Source of the DNA: Microbacterium murale
Lineage (GTDB): Bacteria > Actinomycetota > Actinomycetes > Actinomycetales > Microbacteriaceae
Assembly (NCBI RefSeq): GCF_030815955.1
Contig: NZ_JAUSXK010000001.1
Span: 1,240,001 to 1,304,000 of the forward strand
Direction of reading: 5' to 3'
Length of the DNA stretch: 64,000 nt
Part shown: in pieces, positions 1-8,692 of the stretch
How the letters are laid out: every line of letters starts with the position of its first letter
How positions within the stretch are numbered: the first letter of the stretch is position 1
Position numbers and translations under genes: made by a program
The notes under the pieces: model-generated
Databases searched by the model: none
What the model was told of the DNA's origin: nothing
What the model saw: the letters and a program-made list of their open reading frames with translations, nothing else

Positions 1-1485
1 GCCGAGGCGTTCGTGCGCATCCTGGTCGAGTCCGGCCTGCTGCCGGAGGGCTCGCTGCAGCTGGTCAGCGGCAGCGTGCCCACATTGTTCGATGAGCTGC
101 GTCTGGGTGACATCGTCGGATTCACCGGCAGCGCATCGACCGCGAACGGTCTGCGGTCGCAGACTCCGACCGGGGTGCGATTCACCGCTGAGACCGACTC
201 GATCAATGCTTCGGTGCTCGGGCCCGATGCGATCGACGGCACGCCGGAGCTCGACGCGTACGTACGCCAGCTGGTCACCGAACTGACGACGAAAGCCGGA
301 CAGAAGTGCACCGCGATCCGTCGCGCGATCGTGCCGGCGGCATCCGCCGATGCCGTGATCGACGCCGTACGCGCGCGGCTCGAGGCGAAGGTCGTGATCG
401 GCGACCCGCGTGCGGAAGGCGTGACGATGGGTCCGCTCGTCTCGCTCGCGCAGCGTGACGAGGTGCTGCGACAAGTGCAGGTGCTGCAGGATGCGGGTGG
501 CCGGATCGTGGTCGGATCGACGGATGCGCCGGACGTACTGCTCGCCGACGGCTCCACCGCCGCCGCGACCGACGGCGCCTTCGTCGCGCCAGTGCTGCTG
601 CGCTTCGATGACGCCGATGCGGATGCGGTGCACGAGGTCGAGGCTTTCGGCCCGGTCGCTTCGCTGCTGGCTTACTCGACCTCGTCCGAAGCAGCGACTC
701 TGGTGGCTCGCGGCGGCGGATCGCTCGTGACGAGTGTCGCGACGCACGACCCCGTGTTCGCAGCGGAGCTGATGACCGGCATCGCCGCCTCGAACGGACG
801 AGTGCTGTTCCTCGACCGAGATGACGCACGCTCTTCCACCGGCCACGGTTCGCCGATGCCAGGGCTCGTGCACGGCGGCCCCGGCCGCGCGGGCGGCGGC
901 GAAGAGCTCGGTGGCATCCGTGCGGTGCTGCATCACATGCAGCGCACGGCGGTGCAGGGTTCCCCGGACATGCTCACGGCGCTGACGGGCGTGTGGCACG
1001 CAGGTGCCGCGGCGCGCTCGGACGGAGTGCATCCCTTCCGCAAGTCGCTCGCGGAGCTGCATATCGGTGACCGCATTGCCTCGGCGTCTCGCGAGGTCTC
1101 CCTGGATGACATCGAGACGTTCGCGCACTTCACGGGTGACACGTTCTACGCGCACATGGATGAGGAGGCAGCCGCCGCCAATCCGTTCTTCCCCGGACGT
1201 GTCGCGCACGGCTACCTGCTCGTGTCATGGGCAGCCGGGCTGTTCGTCGATCCAGAGCCAGGGCCCGTTCTTGCGAACTACGGACTGGAGAACCTGCGCT
1301 TCATCACTCCGGTCTCGCCCGGCGACAGCATCCGCGTCGAGCTGACCGCCAAGCAGATCACTCCGCGTGAGACCGACGAGTACGGCGAGGTGCGGTGGGA
1401 TGCCGTTATCCGCAACCAGAACTACGACACGGTCGCGACGTACGACGTGCTGACGCTCGTCGAGAAGGAGCGCTCAGCCGCGTAG
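1..1485 (+). CDS. paaZ: PaaZ, oxepin-CoA hydrolase / semialdehyde dehydrogenase (5'-truncated by the window)
   Basis: Bifunctional ring-opening enzyme of phenylacetate catabolism: a MaoC-type hydratase domain opens oxepin-CoA and an aldehyde dehydrogenase domain oxidises the resulting semialdehyde. The reading frame is open from base 1, so about 190 N-terminal residues lie outside the window (family length is about 680). Visible ALDH landmarks are FTGSA (about residue 41 of the visible part) and the catalytic cysteine in AGQKCTAIR (about 103). The last 160 residues are a MaoC hot-dog domain with FAHFTGDTFYAHMDE and FFPGRVAHGYLL. It overlaps the tail of the convergent helicase gene by 12 nt. 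The neighbouring paaABCDE-paaG run supports the assignment. A GTG at 13 is in frame but is internal to the ALDH domain, not a start. Confidence 0.93.
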   Translation, partial: AEAFVRILVESGLLPEGSLQLVSGSVPTLFDELRLGDIVGFTGSASTANGLRSQTPTGVRFTAETDSINASVLGPDAIDGTPELDAYVRQLVTELTTKAGQKCTAIRRAIVPAASADAVIDAVRARLEAKVVIGDPRAEGVTMGPLVSLAQRDEVLRQVQVLQDAGGRIVVGSTDAPDVLLADGSTAAATDGAFVAPVLLRFDDADADAVHEVEAFGPVASLLAYSTSSEAATLVARGGGSLVTSVATHDPVFAAELMTGIAASNGRVLFLDRDDARSSTGHGSPMPGLVHGGPGRAGGGEELGGIRAVLHHMQRTAVQGSPDMLTALTGVWHAGAAARSDGVHPFRKSLAELHIGDRIASASREVSLDDIETFAHFTGDTFYAHMDEEAAAANPFFPGRVAHGYLLVSWAAGLFVDPEPGPVLANYGLENLRFITPVSPGDSIRVELTAKQITPRETDEYGEVRWDAVIRNQNYDTVATYDVLTLVEKERSAA

Positions 1486-3597
1486 CGCGAGCACGAACGG
1501 CAGCACCTCGGTCGCCCCCGCCTGCCGAAGGGAACGGGCGGCGACGGTGAGGGTCCAGCGACTGTCGGTCTGGTCGTCGACGAGCAGCACGGGCCCTTCG
1601 GGGATCTCGAGCCCATCGGCGCTGAAGCGCTCCCAGAGACCGGCGAGCCGGAACGCGCTGTTGCCGCCCGGCTGTCCGGTGGGCCCGCCGTCGACGAGCG
1701 TCAGCGCGCCGATGAAGGGCAGCCTGCCGATCTCGGCGATTCCGTGCGCGAGCGAATCGACGAGAAGGGGACGCGATCGCGACGGCATCGCGACGACCGC
1801 GACGGGCCGCTCGGCCCATCCCCATCTTGCAAGCACCCGCACGCAGCCGGCGAGCACCTGCGGGCTCACCGGCGCATCAGGCGCACCCGCAGCGAACAGC
1901 GCACGTAGAGTGCCACCCCAGCCGAGATCCGTGAGTCGGGCCAGCGCTCGTCCACTGCCGGCCTGCTCACCAGCAGGAATGCGCCCCTTCGCGGGAACCC
2001 CGAGTCGGTCGGCACCCGTCGGCCACACGCGGCGCGGGTCGATCGCCACGCCGACCCGGTCGAGTGACTCGGATGCCGCTGACGTCGCCGCCTGCCCGAT
2101 CTCGCGAGGGAACCACCCGCCGGCGCAGTTGTCGCACCGTCCGCAGGGTGCGGCCGTGTCGTCATCGAGCGAACGCTGCAGGAACTCCATGCGGCATTCG
2201 TCGGTCTGCTCGTATTCGAGCATGTGCTGCTGCTCTGCGACGCGTTCGGCGGCGATGCGCTCGTAGCGGTCCCGGTCGTAGGTCCAGTTCTCGCCGGTGG
2301 CGACCCACCCGCCCTGCACACGCCGTACCGCGCCGTCCACATCGAGCACCTTGAGCAGCAGTTCGAGCGGGGTGCGACGGATGTCGACCATCGCCTCGAG
2401 CGCAGGGGTCGAGATCGGCGCGTCGCCGAGGGCGGCGATCACGCGCTCGGCGCGCTCCTGATCGGGCATGGATGCTGTGGCGAAGTAGTGCCAGATGTCG
2501 CGGTCCTCCACCCCCGGCAGCAGCAGCACGTCCGCGCTCTCGCTGGCGCGCCCCGCACGCCCCACCTGCTGGTAGTAGGCCACCGGCGACGACGGCGCTC
2601 CGAGGTGCAGCACGAACCCGAGGTCGGGCTTGTCGAAGCCCATGCCGAGCGCGCTCGTCGCGACGAGCGCCTTCACCTCGTTGCGCCTGAGCATGCCCTC
2701 CGATTCCTCACGCTCATCGGTGTCGGTCTGCCCGGTGTACGCGCGCACCTCATGGCCGCGCTCGCGCAGCAGCCGGGCGGTGTCGACGGCCGCGGCGACG
2801 GTCAGCGTGTAGATGATGCCCGATCCTGGGAGGTCGCCGATATGGCTGAGCAGCCAGGCCAGCCGGCTGGCCGCGTCGGGAAGACGCAGAACGCCGAGTC
2901 GCAGGGATGCGCGGGCGAGCGGGCCGCGGATCGTGAGAACACCCTCGCCTGCCGTGGCGCCCGTCGCACCCGCGACCCCGAGCTGTTCTTCGACGTCGGC
3001 GACGACCCGGCTGTTCGCCGTCGCGGTCGTGGCGAGCACCGGCACCCCCGCCGGCATCTGCGTGATGAGGTCGCGCAGACGCCGGTAGTCAGGACGGAAG
3101 TCGTGGCCCCAATCGCTGATGCAGTGCGCCTCGTCGACGACGAGCATGCCGATGCGGCGCACGAGCGCGGGCAGTTGCTGCTCGCGGAACGCGGGGTTGT
3201 TCAGCCTCTCCGGTGACACCAGCAGCACGTCCACCTCGTCGCGGTCGAGCTGCGCGAGCACGTCACCCCATTCGTGCGCGTTCGTCGAGTTGATCGCCAC
3301 CGCACGCACGCCGGCACGTTCGGCCGCCGCGATCTGGTCGCGCATCAGCGCCAGCAGCGGCGAGACGAGCACTGTGGGGCCGGCGCCCTGCCGGCGCATC
3401 AGCAGGGTCGCGACGAAGTAGACGGCGGACTTGCCCCACCCCGTTCGCTGCACCACGAGCGCCCGCCGACGCTGGGCGACCAGTGCCTCGATCGCTTCGT
3501 ACTGCCCCTCGTGGAACTCGGCGTCGGGGCGGCCGACGAGTTCGCGCAGTGCGGCGAGCGCGGCGGCGCGAGTGTCAACGGCAGACAGGGAGGTCAT
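1474..3597 (-). CDS. RecQ-family ATP-dependent DNA helicase with C-terminal phosphoribosyltransferase-like tail
   Basis: Superfamily 2 DNA helicase of 707 residues, acting in DNA repair or recombination. Motif I is RTGWGKS (51-57), motif II is DEAH (155-158), followed by the helicase C domain with the GRAGR motif and a RecQ-type cysteine zinc site (C..., then CGRCDNC) near 480-500. There is no HRDC domain. Instead about 200 residues follow the zinc region and end in VLLVDDQTDSRW (about 670-681), which resembles the PRPP-binding loop of type I phosphoribosyltransferases. The start ATG was taken at 3597. The gene sits between paaZ and the paaA side of the cluster but its role is unlikely to be metabolic. 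It could be named recQ, but the domain order differs from E. coli RecQ, so no symbol is given. Confidence 0.88.
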   Translation of the reverse strand: MTSLSAVDTRAAALAALRELVGRPDAEFHEGQYEAIEALVAQRRRALVVQRTGWGKSAVYFVATLLMRRQGAGPTVLVSPLLALMRDQIAAAERAGVRAVAINSTNAHEWGDVLAQLDRDEVDVLLVSPERLNNPAFREQQLPALVRRIGMLVVDEAHCISDWGHDFRPDYRRLRDLITQMPAGVPVLATTATANSRVVADVEEQLGVAGATGATAGEGVLTIRGPLARASLRLGVLRLPDAASRLAWLLSHIGDLPGSGIIYTLTVAAAVDTARLLRERGHEVRAYTGQTDTDEREESEGMLRRNEVKALVATSALGMGFDKPDLGFVLHLGAPSSPVAYYQQVGRAGRASESADVLLLPGVEDRDIWHYFATASMPDQERAERVIAALGDAPISTPALEAMVDIRRTPLELLLKVLDVDGAVRRVQGGWVATGENWTYDRDRYERIAAERVAEQQHMLEYEQTDECRMEFLQRSLDDDTAAPCGRCDNCAGGWFPREIGQAATSAASESLDRVGVAIDPRRVWPTGADRLGVPAKGRIPAGEQAGSGRALARLTDLGWGGTLRALFAAGAPDAPVSPQVLAGCVRVLARWGWAERPVAVVAMPSRSRPLLVDSLAHGIAEIGRLPFIGALTLVDGGPTGQPGGNSAFRLAGLWERFSADGLEIPEGPVLLVDDQTDSRWTLTVAARSLRQAGATEVLPFVLALRG

Positions 3598-3679
3598 ACT
3601 CCCACTCTGCCTTAGTCGACGGACACAGCGGCCGGGTCACGAACGCCGGAGGGTCGGCCGCGCGCCCCGCCGCATCGTC

Positions 3680-3685
3680 TAGCGT
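3680..3685 (+). promoter_or_regulatory. Leaderless -10 box for the 3693 gene
   Basis: TAGCGT ends 7 nt before the GTG at 3693. It favours this GTG over the in-frame GTG at 3684, which lies inside the box. Confidence 0.5.
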
Positions 3686-3692
3686 GGAAAAG

Positions 3693-4112
3693 GTGATCAC
3701 CCGCGAACTCGCGGTCGCACTGCGGCAGGCCGGCCTCGTGTGGCTCCCCCAGAGCGGCGACCGTTTCCTGCTCGACCTCCCCGACGAGGTCGAGCTCGAG
3801 GTCGAGGCCGAGATCTTCACCGTCAGCGAGATGACCATCGAGGCGCGTCGGACGCCGCTCGGCACCGACCTGGCGTTCAACGGCACGACCGAGTGGGCGC
3901 TCGATTCGGTCGAGCTGGCGGACGCCGTGTGGCTGCCCCGCGAGGATCAGCTGCGCGACCTGTTGCGCGGCACCTTCCGCAGGCTGGTCCGCCTGGAGGA
4001 CTCTTTCCTGGTGGAGATCGAGATCAGTGGTGAGGTGCTGCGTTTCGAGCATCCCGATCCGTCAGAAGCGTACGGCCGGGCGCTCCTGGCGCTCGTCTCC
4101 CGCTCCCGCTGA
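3693..4112 (+). CDS. Conserved actinobacterial protein of unknown function
   Basis: A 139-residue soluble, acidic protein that I do not recognise by function. It opens with ITRELAVALRQAGLVW and has a central FNGTTEWALDSV segment and a C-terminal SEAYGRALLALV. No signal peptide, membrane segment or catalytic motif is visible. The GTG start is chosen because a leaderless -10 box lies 7 nt upstream and no purine-rich ribosome site fits. It is divergent from the helicase gene and ends about 90 bp before paaA, with the paa operator between them, so it is probably transcribed separately from paaABCDE. Confidence 0.75.
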   Translation: MITRELAVALRQAGLVWLPQSGDRFLLDLPDEVELEVEAEIFTVSEMTIEARRTPLGTDLAFNGTTEWALDSVELADAVWLPREDQLRDLLRGTFRRLVRLEDSFLVEIEISGEVLRFEHPDPSEAYGRALLALVSRSR

Positions 4113-4164
4113 CGCTCGAATCCCGCACACTGCGTGCGGGCGCGGCTCACTTATGGGAGAATTA

Positions 4165-4180
4165 CTGAACGTACGGTCAG
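4165..4180. promoter_or_regulatory. Probable PaaR-type (TetR family) operator of the paa operon
   Basis: CTGAACGTACGGTCAG is a 16-bp palindrome with a single mismatched pair (arms CTGAACGT and CTGACCGT). It lies 20 bp upstream of the paaA start codon and just before its ribosome-binding site. It matches the ACCG/CGGT style of site reported for the phenylacetate repressor PaaR of corynebacteria. No PaaR candidate is encoded beside it in this window. Confidence 0.6.
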
Positions 4181-4199
4181 GAAAGACGAAGGAGTCGCG

Positions 4200-5168
4200 A
4201 TGGCCACCCTTGATGTCGCCGCTGAACCCTCCGCCGAGCAGCGCCGGTTCGACGAGATCATCGCCGCCGACTCGCGCATCGAGCCGCGCGACTGGATGCC
4301 GGATGCCTACCGCCGCGCGCTGATCCGTCAGATCGGGCAGCACGCGCACTCCGAGATCATCGGCATGCAGCCCGAGGGCAACTGGATCACTCGCGCCCCG
4401 AGCCTCAAGCGCAAGGCGATCCTGATGGCGAAGGTGCAGGACGAGGCCGGCCACGGCCTCTACCTCTACTCGGCCGCGCAGACGCTCGGCATCACCCGCG
4501 ACGAGATGACCATGCAGCTCATCGAGGGCAAGGCGAAGTATTCGTCGATCTTCAACTACCCCACCCCGACCTGGGCCGACATGGGTGCGATCGGGTGGCT
4601 CGTCGACGGCGCGGCGATCTGCAACCAGGTGCCGTTGTGCCGTGCCTCCTACGGACCGTACGGGCGAGCGATGATCCGCATCTGCAAGGAGGAGTCGTTC
4701 CACCAGCGACAGGGCTTCGAGATCCTGCTGGCGCTGATGCAGGGATCGGATGCGCAGCGCGAGATGGCGCAGGATGCTGTGAACCGCTGGTACTGGCCGA
4801 GCCTGATGATGTTCGGCCCTCCCGATGGCGACTCGCCCAACTCGGCGCAGTCAATGGCGTGGAACATCAAACGGTTCTCCAACGACGAACTGCGCCAGCG
4901 CTTCATCGGGATGCTGGTGCCGCAGGCCGAGGCGCTCGGCATCGCACTGCCCGACCCGGAGCTGCACTTCGACGAGAAGACCCAGCAGTACGTGGGCGGC
5001 GAAATCGACTGGACCGAGTTCTTCGAGGTGCTCGGCGGCAACGGTCCGATGAACGTCGAACGCCTGCGGGCGCGGCGCGAGGCGCACGAAGACGGCGCCT
5101 GGGTGCGCGAGGCCGCGGCGGAGTATGCCCGCAAGAAGGCGACACGGAACTCGAAGGAGGCCGCGTGA
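4200..5168 (+). CDS. paaA: PaaA, phenylacetyl-CoA 1,2-epoxidase catalytic subunit
   Basis: Di-iron oxygenase subunit (322 residues) that epoxidises the ring of phenylacetyl-CoA, working in a complex with PaaB, PaaC and the reductase PaaE. The PaaA signature is clear: [26 protein letters not shown], then [20 protein letters not shown] with the iron-ligand ExxH, and a second ExxH in [12 protein letters not shown]. The ATG at 4200 has the ribosome site AAGGAG at 4189-4194 and directly precedes the conserved N-terminus; upstream in-frame codons are not needed. First gene of a run in which each gene overlaps the next. A TetR-type palindrome 20 bp upstream suggests repression relieved by phenylacetyl-CoA. 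Confidence 0.96.
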   Translation: MATLDVAAEPSAEQRRFDEIIAADSRIEPRDWMPDAYRRALIRQIGQHAHSEIIGMQPEGNWITRAPSLKRKAILMAKVQDEAGHGLYLYSAAQTLGITRDEMTMQLIEGKAKYSSIFNYPTPTWADMGAIGWLVDGAAICNQVPLCRASYGPYGRAMIRICKEESFHQRQGFEILLALMQGSDAQREMAQDAVNRWYWPSLMMFGPPDGDSPNSAQSMAWNIKRFSNDELRQRFIGMLVPQAEALGIALPDPELHFDEKTQQYVGGEIDWTEFFEVLGGNGPMNVERLRARREAHEDGAWVREAAAEYARKKATRNSKEAA

Positions 5169-5470
5169 TGGTCAGCACGGAGACTGCCGCCGAGACCTGG
5201 CCGCTGTGGGAGGTGTTCGTCCGCGCGAACCGTGGGATGAGCCACGTGCACGCCGGGTCGCTGCATGCGCCAGACGCCGCGCTCGCCGTTCGCAACGCCC
5301 GCGACCTGTACACGCGCCGCGGCGAGGGCACATCCATCTGGGTCGTTCCGGCGGACGCCATCACCACGAGCGATCCGGACGCCAAGGGCTCGTTCTTCGA
5401 GAGTCCAGCGGGCAAGAACTACCGTCACGCGGTGTACTACACCGCATCCGAGGGGGTGCCGCACCTGTGA
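5168..5470 (+). CDS. paaB: PaaB, phenylacetyl-CoA epoxidase structural subunit
   Basis: Small subunit (100 residues) that bridges the PaaA-PaaC heterodimers. Typical PaaB sequence is visible: WPLWEVFVRANRGMSHVHAG near the start and SLHAPDAALAVRNARDLYTRR followed by the SIWVVPADAI block. The ATG at 5168 overlaps the paaA stop codon as TGATG, with AAGGAGG at 5154-5160 serving as ribosome site inside the end of paaA. An in-frame GTG just upstream (5165) is the alternative start and changes little. Confidence 0.95.
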   Translation: MVSTETAAETWPLWEVFVRANRGMSHVHAGSLHAPDAALAVRNARDLYTRRGEGTSIWVVPADAITTSDPDAKGSFFESPAGKNYRHAVYYTASEGVPHL

Positions 5471-6306
5471 GCGACTCCCGTCCGCTCCCGCACGTCACGG
5501 TCGACGAGGTGGAGCTCTCCGCCGAACTCACCGGCGACGCCGACGCCACCGCGACTCCGGCCGTCGCCGAGTACGCGCTCTGGCTCGGCGACGACGCACT
5601 GATCCTGTCGCAGCAGCTCGGCGGATGGATCGCGCACGCGCCCGAGCTCGAAGAGGACGTCGCGCTCGGCAACATCGCGATCGATCTGCTTGGTCACGCG
5701 CGCTCGTTGCTGCACTATGCCTCTACAGCCTGGGCCGGCACCGCCGACGGCCGCAGCGAGGACGACCTGGCGTACTTCCGCGATGAGCCGGAGTTCCGCA
5801 GCGCCTGGCTCTTCGAGCAGCCCAACGGAGACTTCGCTCAGACGATCGCACGGCAGCTCGCGGCATCCGTCTACATGTTCGAGCTCTACTCGGCTCTCCG
5901 GGCGTCGAAGGATGCGACGCTCGCCGCGGTCGCCGAGAAGGCGCTGAAGGAGGTCGACTACCACCGCGACCACGCCGTGCAGTGGACGCTGCGCCTTGCC
6001 GGCGGCACAGAGGAATCGCGACGCCGGATGATCCGCGCGGTACGGGATGTCTGGCCGTACGTCGACGAGCTGTTCCGCGACGAACCGCTGATCGACGAGC
6101 TCGACGGCATCGCGGTTCGTCCATCCACGCTGCGTGCCGGATTCGACGCCGTGATCGAGCCGGTCTTCACCGAGGCGGAACTCGACGTCCCCGACGTTCG
6201 GGCATCATCCGGCGGCGGACGACGCGGCAGCCACTTCCCCGCCATGGGGCACCTCCTCGCCGAGATGCAGGTCTTGGCCAGACAGCATCCGGGGGCATCA
6301 TGGTGA
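5467..6306 (+). CDS. paaC: PaaC, phenylacetyl-CoA epoxidase subunit
   Basis: Ferritin-like subunit (279 residues) that pairs with PaaA and lacks full iron-binding capacity in known family members. Conserved PaaC blocks are visible: YALWLGDDALILSQQL, then ELEEDVALGNIAIDLLGHAR, and KEVDYHRDHAVQW. The GTG start at 5467 overlaps the paaB stop as GTGA, indicating translational coupling; the longer open frame upstream lies within paaB and is not expected to be coding. Confidence 0.94.
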   Translation: MSDSRPLPHVTVDEVELSAELTGDADATATPAVAEYALWLGDDALILSQQLGGWIAHAPELEEDVALGNIAIDLLGHARSLLHYASTAWAGTADGRSEDDLAYFRDEPEFRSAWLFEQPNGDFAQTIARQLAASVYMFELYSALRASKDATLAAVAEKALKEVDYHRDHAVQWTLRLAGGTEESRRRMIRAVRDVWPYVDELFRDEPLIDELDGIAVRPSTLRAGFDAVIEPVFTEAELDVPDVRASSGGGRRGSHFPAMGHLLAEMQVLARQHPGASW

Positions 6307-6800
6307 GCGCCACGACCACGCGCCGCGAGCATGCCTGGGCGATCGCCGCCACGGTGACCGACCCGGAGATCCCCGTGCTCACGATCGAGGATCTCGGCGT
6401 CCTCCGCGACGTGACGCTGGATCGCATGAAAGTGATCGTCACGCTCACCCCCACATACAGCGGATGCCCCGCGCTCGACGCGATGCGCGACGATGTGACG
6501 TCTGCGCTGACGGCAGCGGGCTTCGATGACGTCGAGGTGCGCACGACTCTGTCGCCGGCGTGGACGACGGATTGGATGACGGATGCCGGCAAGCAGAAGC
6601 TCCATGCCTACGGCATCGCCCCACCGCACGGCCGCGCCGCGCTCGGGCAGGGACCGATCCGGCTGCGGTTGGCGGTGAAGTGCCCTCGTTGCGGATCGCT
6701 CGACACCCGCGAGATCGCCCGGTTCGGTTCGACATCGTGCAAGGCGCTCTTCGAGTGCCGCACGTGCCTCGAGCCCTTCGACCACTTCAAGGTGCTGTGA
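6300..6800 (+). CDS. paaD: PaaD, Fe-S assembly factor of the phenylacetyl-CoA epoxidase
   Basis: Protein of 166 residues with an N-terminal MIP18/DUF59 domain (ATVTDPEIPVLTIEDLGVLRDV, then TPTYSGCPALDAM) and a C-terminal cysteine site (CPRCGS, then CKALFECRTC). In known systems PaaD supports maturation of the epoxidase iron-sulfur component. The ATG at 6300 lies 7 nt inside the end of paaC. Confidence 0.94.
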   Translation: MVSATTTRREHAWAIAATVTDPEIPVLTIEDLGVLRDVTLDRMKVIVTLTPTYSGCPALDAMRDDVTSALTAAGFDDVEVRTTLSPAWTTDWMTDAGKQKLHAYGIAPPHGRAALGQGPIRLRLAVKCPRCGSLDTREIARFGSTSCKALFECRTCLEPFDHFKVL

Positions 6801-7900
6801 TGAGAACCGCGACGCGACGCCGAGGCCGCTTCCACGAACTCGCCGTCTCCGATGTCCGGCCGCTGACGGCGGAGAGCATCGAGGTCACGTTCGCGGTGCC
6901 GCCCGAGCTGCAGGGCGACTACGACTATCTTCCCGGGCAGTACGTGGCCCTGCGGGCACACGTCGAAGGGCATGAGGTACGGCGCAGCTACTCGATCTGC
7001 CGACCGCCCACCTCCGGCAGTATCAGTGTCGGCATCAAGCGCGACCGTGGCGGGCTGTTCTCGGTCTGGGCGCACGAGAATCTGAAGCCGGGCGACCGCA
7101 TCGAGGTGATGAGCCCCGAGGGCACGTTCACCACGAACCTGCCTGACCTCGACCATGCGCACATCGCCGGGATCGCCGCCGGCTCCGGCGTGACGCCGAT
7201 GATGGCGCTGGCATCTCACGTGCTGGCATCCTCGCCGACCGCGCAGTTCAGCCTGATCTACACGAACCGCGCCACGCAGGACGTCATGTTCCTCGACGAC
7301 CTCGCCGATCTGAAGGATCGCTACCCCGCACGTCTCGCCCTGCACCATGTGCTCTCCCGCGAGCAGCGCACCGCACCGCTGCTCTCCGGGCGCATCGACG
7401 CCGAGAAGCTGAACGCGATCCTCGACGACCTGCTGCCGCCGCACACGGTGACCGAGTGGTTCCTGTGCGGGCCGTTCGACCTCGTCGCCCTCTGCCGCGA
7501 GACGCTCGAGGGCCGAGGGGTGCCGCACGACAGCATCCGCTTCGAGTTGTTCACGAGCGACGCCGACGGCCCGCGCATCGATCGTGGACGGCCCGTCGTC
7601 GTCAGCGAGGGCGACGAGATGCGCCTGATCGAGTTCACCCTCGACGGGCTGTCATCGACGGTCGAGTCGCCGGTACCCGCGAACGAGGCGATTCTGGATG
7701 CTGCGCTGCGAGTACGCGGCGACGTGCCGTTCGCGTGCGCAGGAGGAGTCTGCGGCACGTGCCGCGCGCGGCTGATCGAGGGCGAGGTGCGGATGACGCA
7801 GAACTACGCGCTCGAGCCCGACGAGATCGAGCGCGGATACATCCTCACCTGTCAGTCCCACCCGACGACGAAGAACGTCGTCGTCGACTACGACACCTGA
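6800..7900 (+). CDS. paaE: PaaE, phenylacetyl-CoA epoxidase reductase
   Basis: NAD(P)H-dependent ferredoxin-type reductase (366 residues) feeding electrons to PaaABC. Order of domains: FAD-binding barrel with RSYSIC (about 67), nucleotide-binding domain starting at AAGSGVTPMM (about 131) with FLCGPFDLV (about 221), and a C-terminal plant-type 2Fe-2S ferredoxin domain with CAGGVCGTCRA and a final cysteine in LTCQSHP. The ATG overlaps the paaD stop (TGATG). A 21-nt gap separates it from paaG. Confidence 0.96.
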   Translation: MRTATRRRGRFHELAVSDVRPLTAESIEVTFAVPPELQGDYDYLPGQYVALRAHVEGHEVRRSYSICRPPTSGSISVGIKRDRGGLFSVWAHENLKPGDRIEVMSPEGTFTTNLPDLDHAHIAGIAAGSGVTPMMALASHVLASSPTAQFSLIYTNRATQDVMFLDDLADLKDRYPARLALHHVLSREQRTAPLLSGRIDAEKLNAILDDLLPPHTVTEWFLCGPFDLVALCRETLEGRGVPHDSIRFELFTSDADGPRIDRGRPVVVSEGDEMRLIEFTLDGLSSTVESPVPANEAILDAALRVRGDVPFACAGGVCGTCRARLIEGEVRMTQNYALEPDEIERGYILTCQSHPTTKNVVVDYDT

Positions 7901-7921
7901 TCGCCCGATGAAGGAGCCCTC

Positions 7922-8692
7922 ATGATCGAGCTGACCATCGCCGACGGGGTCGCCCACGTCGTGCTGAACGCGCCGGAGAAGCGCAATGCGCTCGACGTCG
8001 CCGCTCTGGCCGACCTCGGCGCGGCCTACGACGAGGCCGCAGCGGCCGGCGTGCGGGCGCTGGTGCTGCGCGGCGAGGGCGCGGGATTCTGCGCGGGGCG
8101 CGACATCGCCGGTGTCGACCCTGTCACCGACGATGTGACCGGGTACCTCGAGGGCAGGGTCACTCCGTTGCTGCAGAAGATGTCGGCATTCCCCGCCCCC
8201 ACGTTCGCCGCCGCGCACGGCGCATGCCTCGGCGTCGGACTCGGCCTGTTGATCGCCACAGACGTCGTGTACGTCGCCGACACCGCGAAGATCGGATCGC
8301 CGTTCGCCGCGCTCGGCGCGACGCTGGACTCCGGCGGGCACGCATTGTTCTTCGAGCGGCTCGGAGCGCACAAGACGCTCGACCTGATCTACACCGGCCG
8401 GCTGATGAGCGGCACCGAGGCAGTGCAGTCCGGGTTGTTCTCACGGGTGCTGCCGGCCACCGAAGTCGTTGCGGCGACGGATGCCGCGGCAACCAGCGCC
8501 GCCATCGGCGCGACCCGGGCGTTCCTCGCCAGCAAACGACTGATCGCCAGGCTGCGCGACGAGCGTCTCGCGCTGTGGGATGCCGTGGCCGAGGAGAACG
8601 CGAACCAGGCGTCGCTGCGCGACACCGCCGACTACCACGAGGGCTTCGCGGCGTTCCAGCAGAAGCGCAAGGCGGAGTTCACGGGGCGCTGA
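7922..8692 (+). CDS. paaG: PaaG-type enoyl-CoA isomerase of the phenylacetate pathway
   Basis: Crotonase-fold protein (256 residues). In phenylacetate catabolism PaaG converts the 1,2-epoxyphenylacetyl-CoA product of PaaABCDE to oxepin-CoA. The oxyanion-hole segments FCAGRDI and AHGACLGVGLGL are present. The general crotonase PE glutamate is absent (GSPFAALG), while Asp136 in LDSGG matches the PDxGG aspartate of PaaG, which argues for the isomerase rather than the hydratase PaaF. GAAGGAG precedes the ATG by 7 nt. It is the last gene of the run and overlaps the convergent downstream gene by 14 nt. A paralogous hydratase function cannot be ruled out. Confidence 0.78.
   Translation: MIELTIADGVAHVVLNAPEKRNALDVAALADLGAAYDEAAAAGVRALVLRGEGAGFCAGRDIAGVDPVTDDVTGYLEGRVTPLLQKMSAFPAPTFAAAHGACLGVGLGLLIATDVVYVADTAKIGSPFAALGATLDSGGHALFFERLGAHKTLDLIYTGRLMSGTEAVQSGLFSRVLPATEVVAATDAAATSAAIGATRAFLASKRLIARLRDERLALWDAVAEENANQASLRDTADYHEGFAAFQQKRKAEFTGR

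Noticed and set aside
2224..3216. 330-codon open frame on the + strand
   Set aside because: It is antisense to the helicase, arginine/histidine/alanine-rich, and has no domain pattern; a shadow of high-GC coding.
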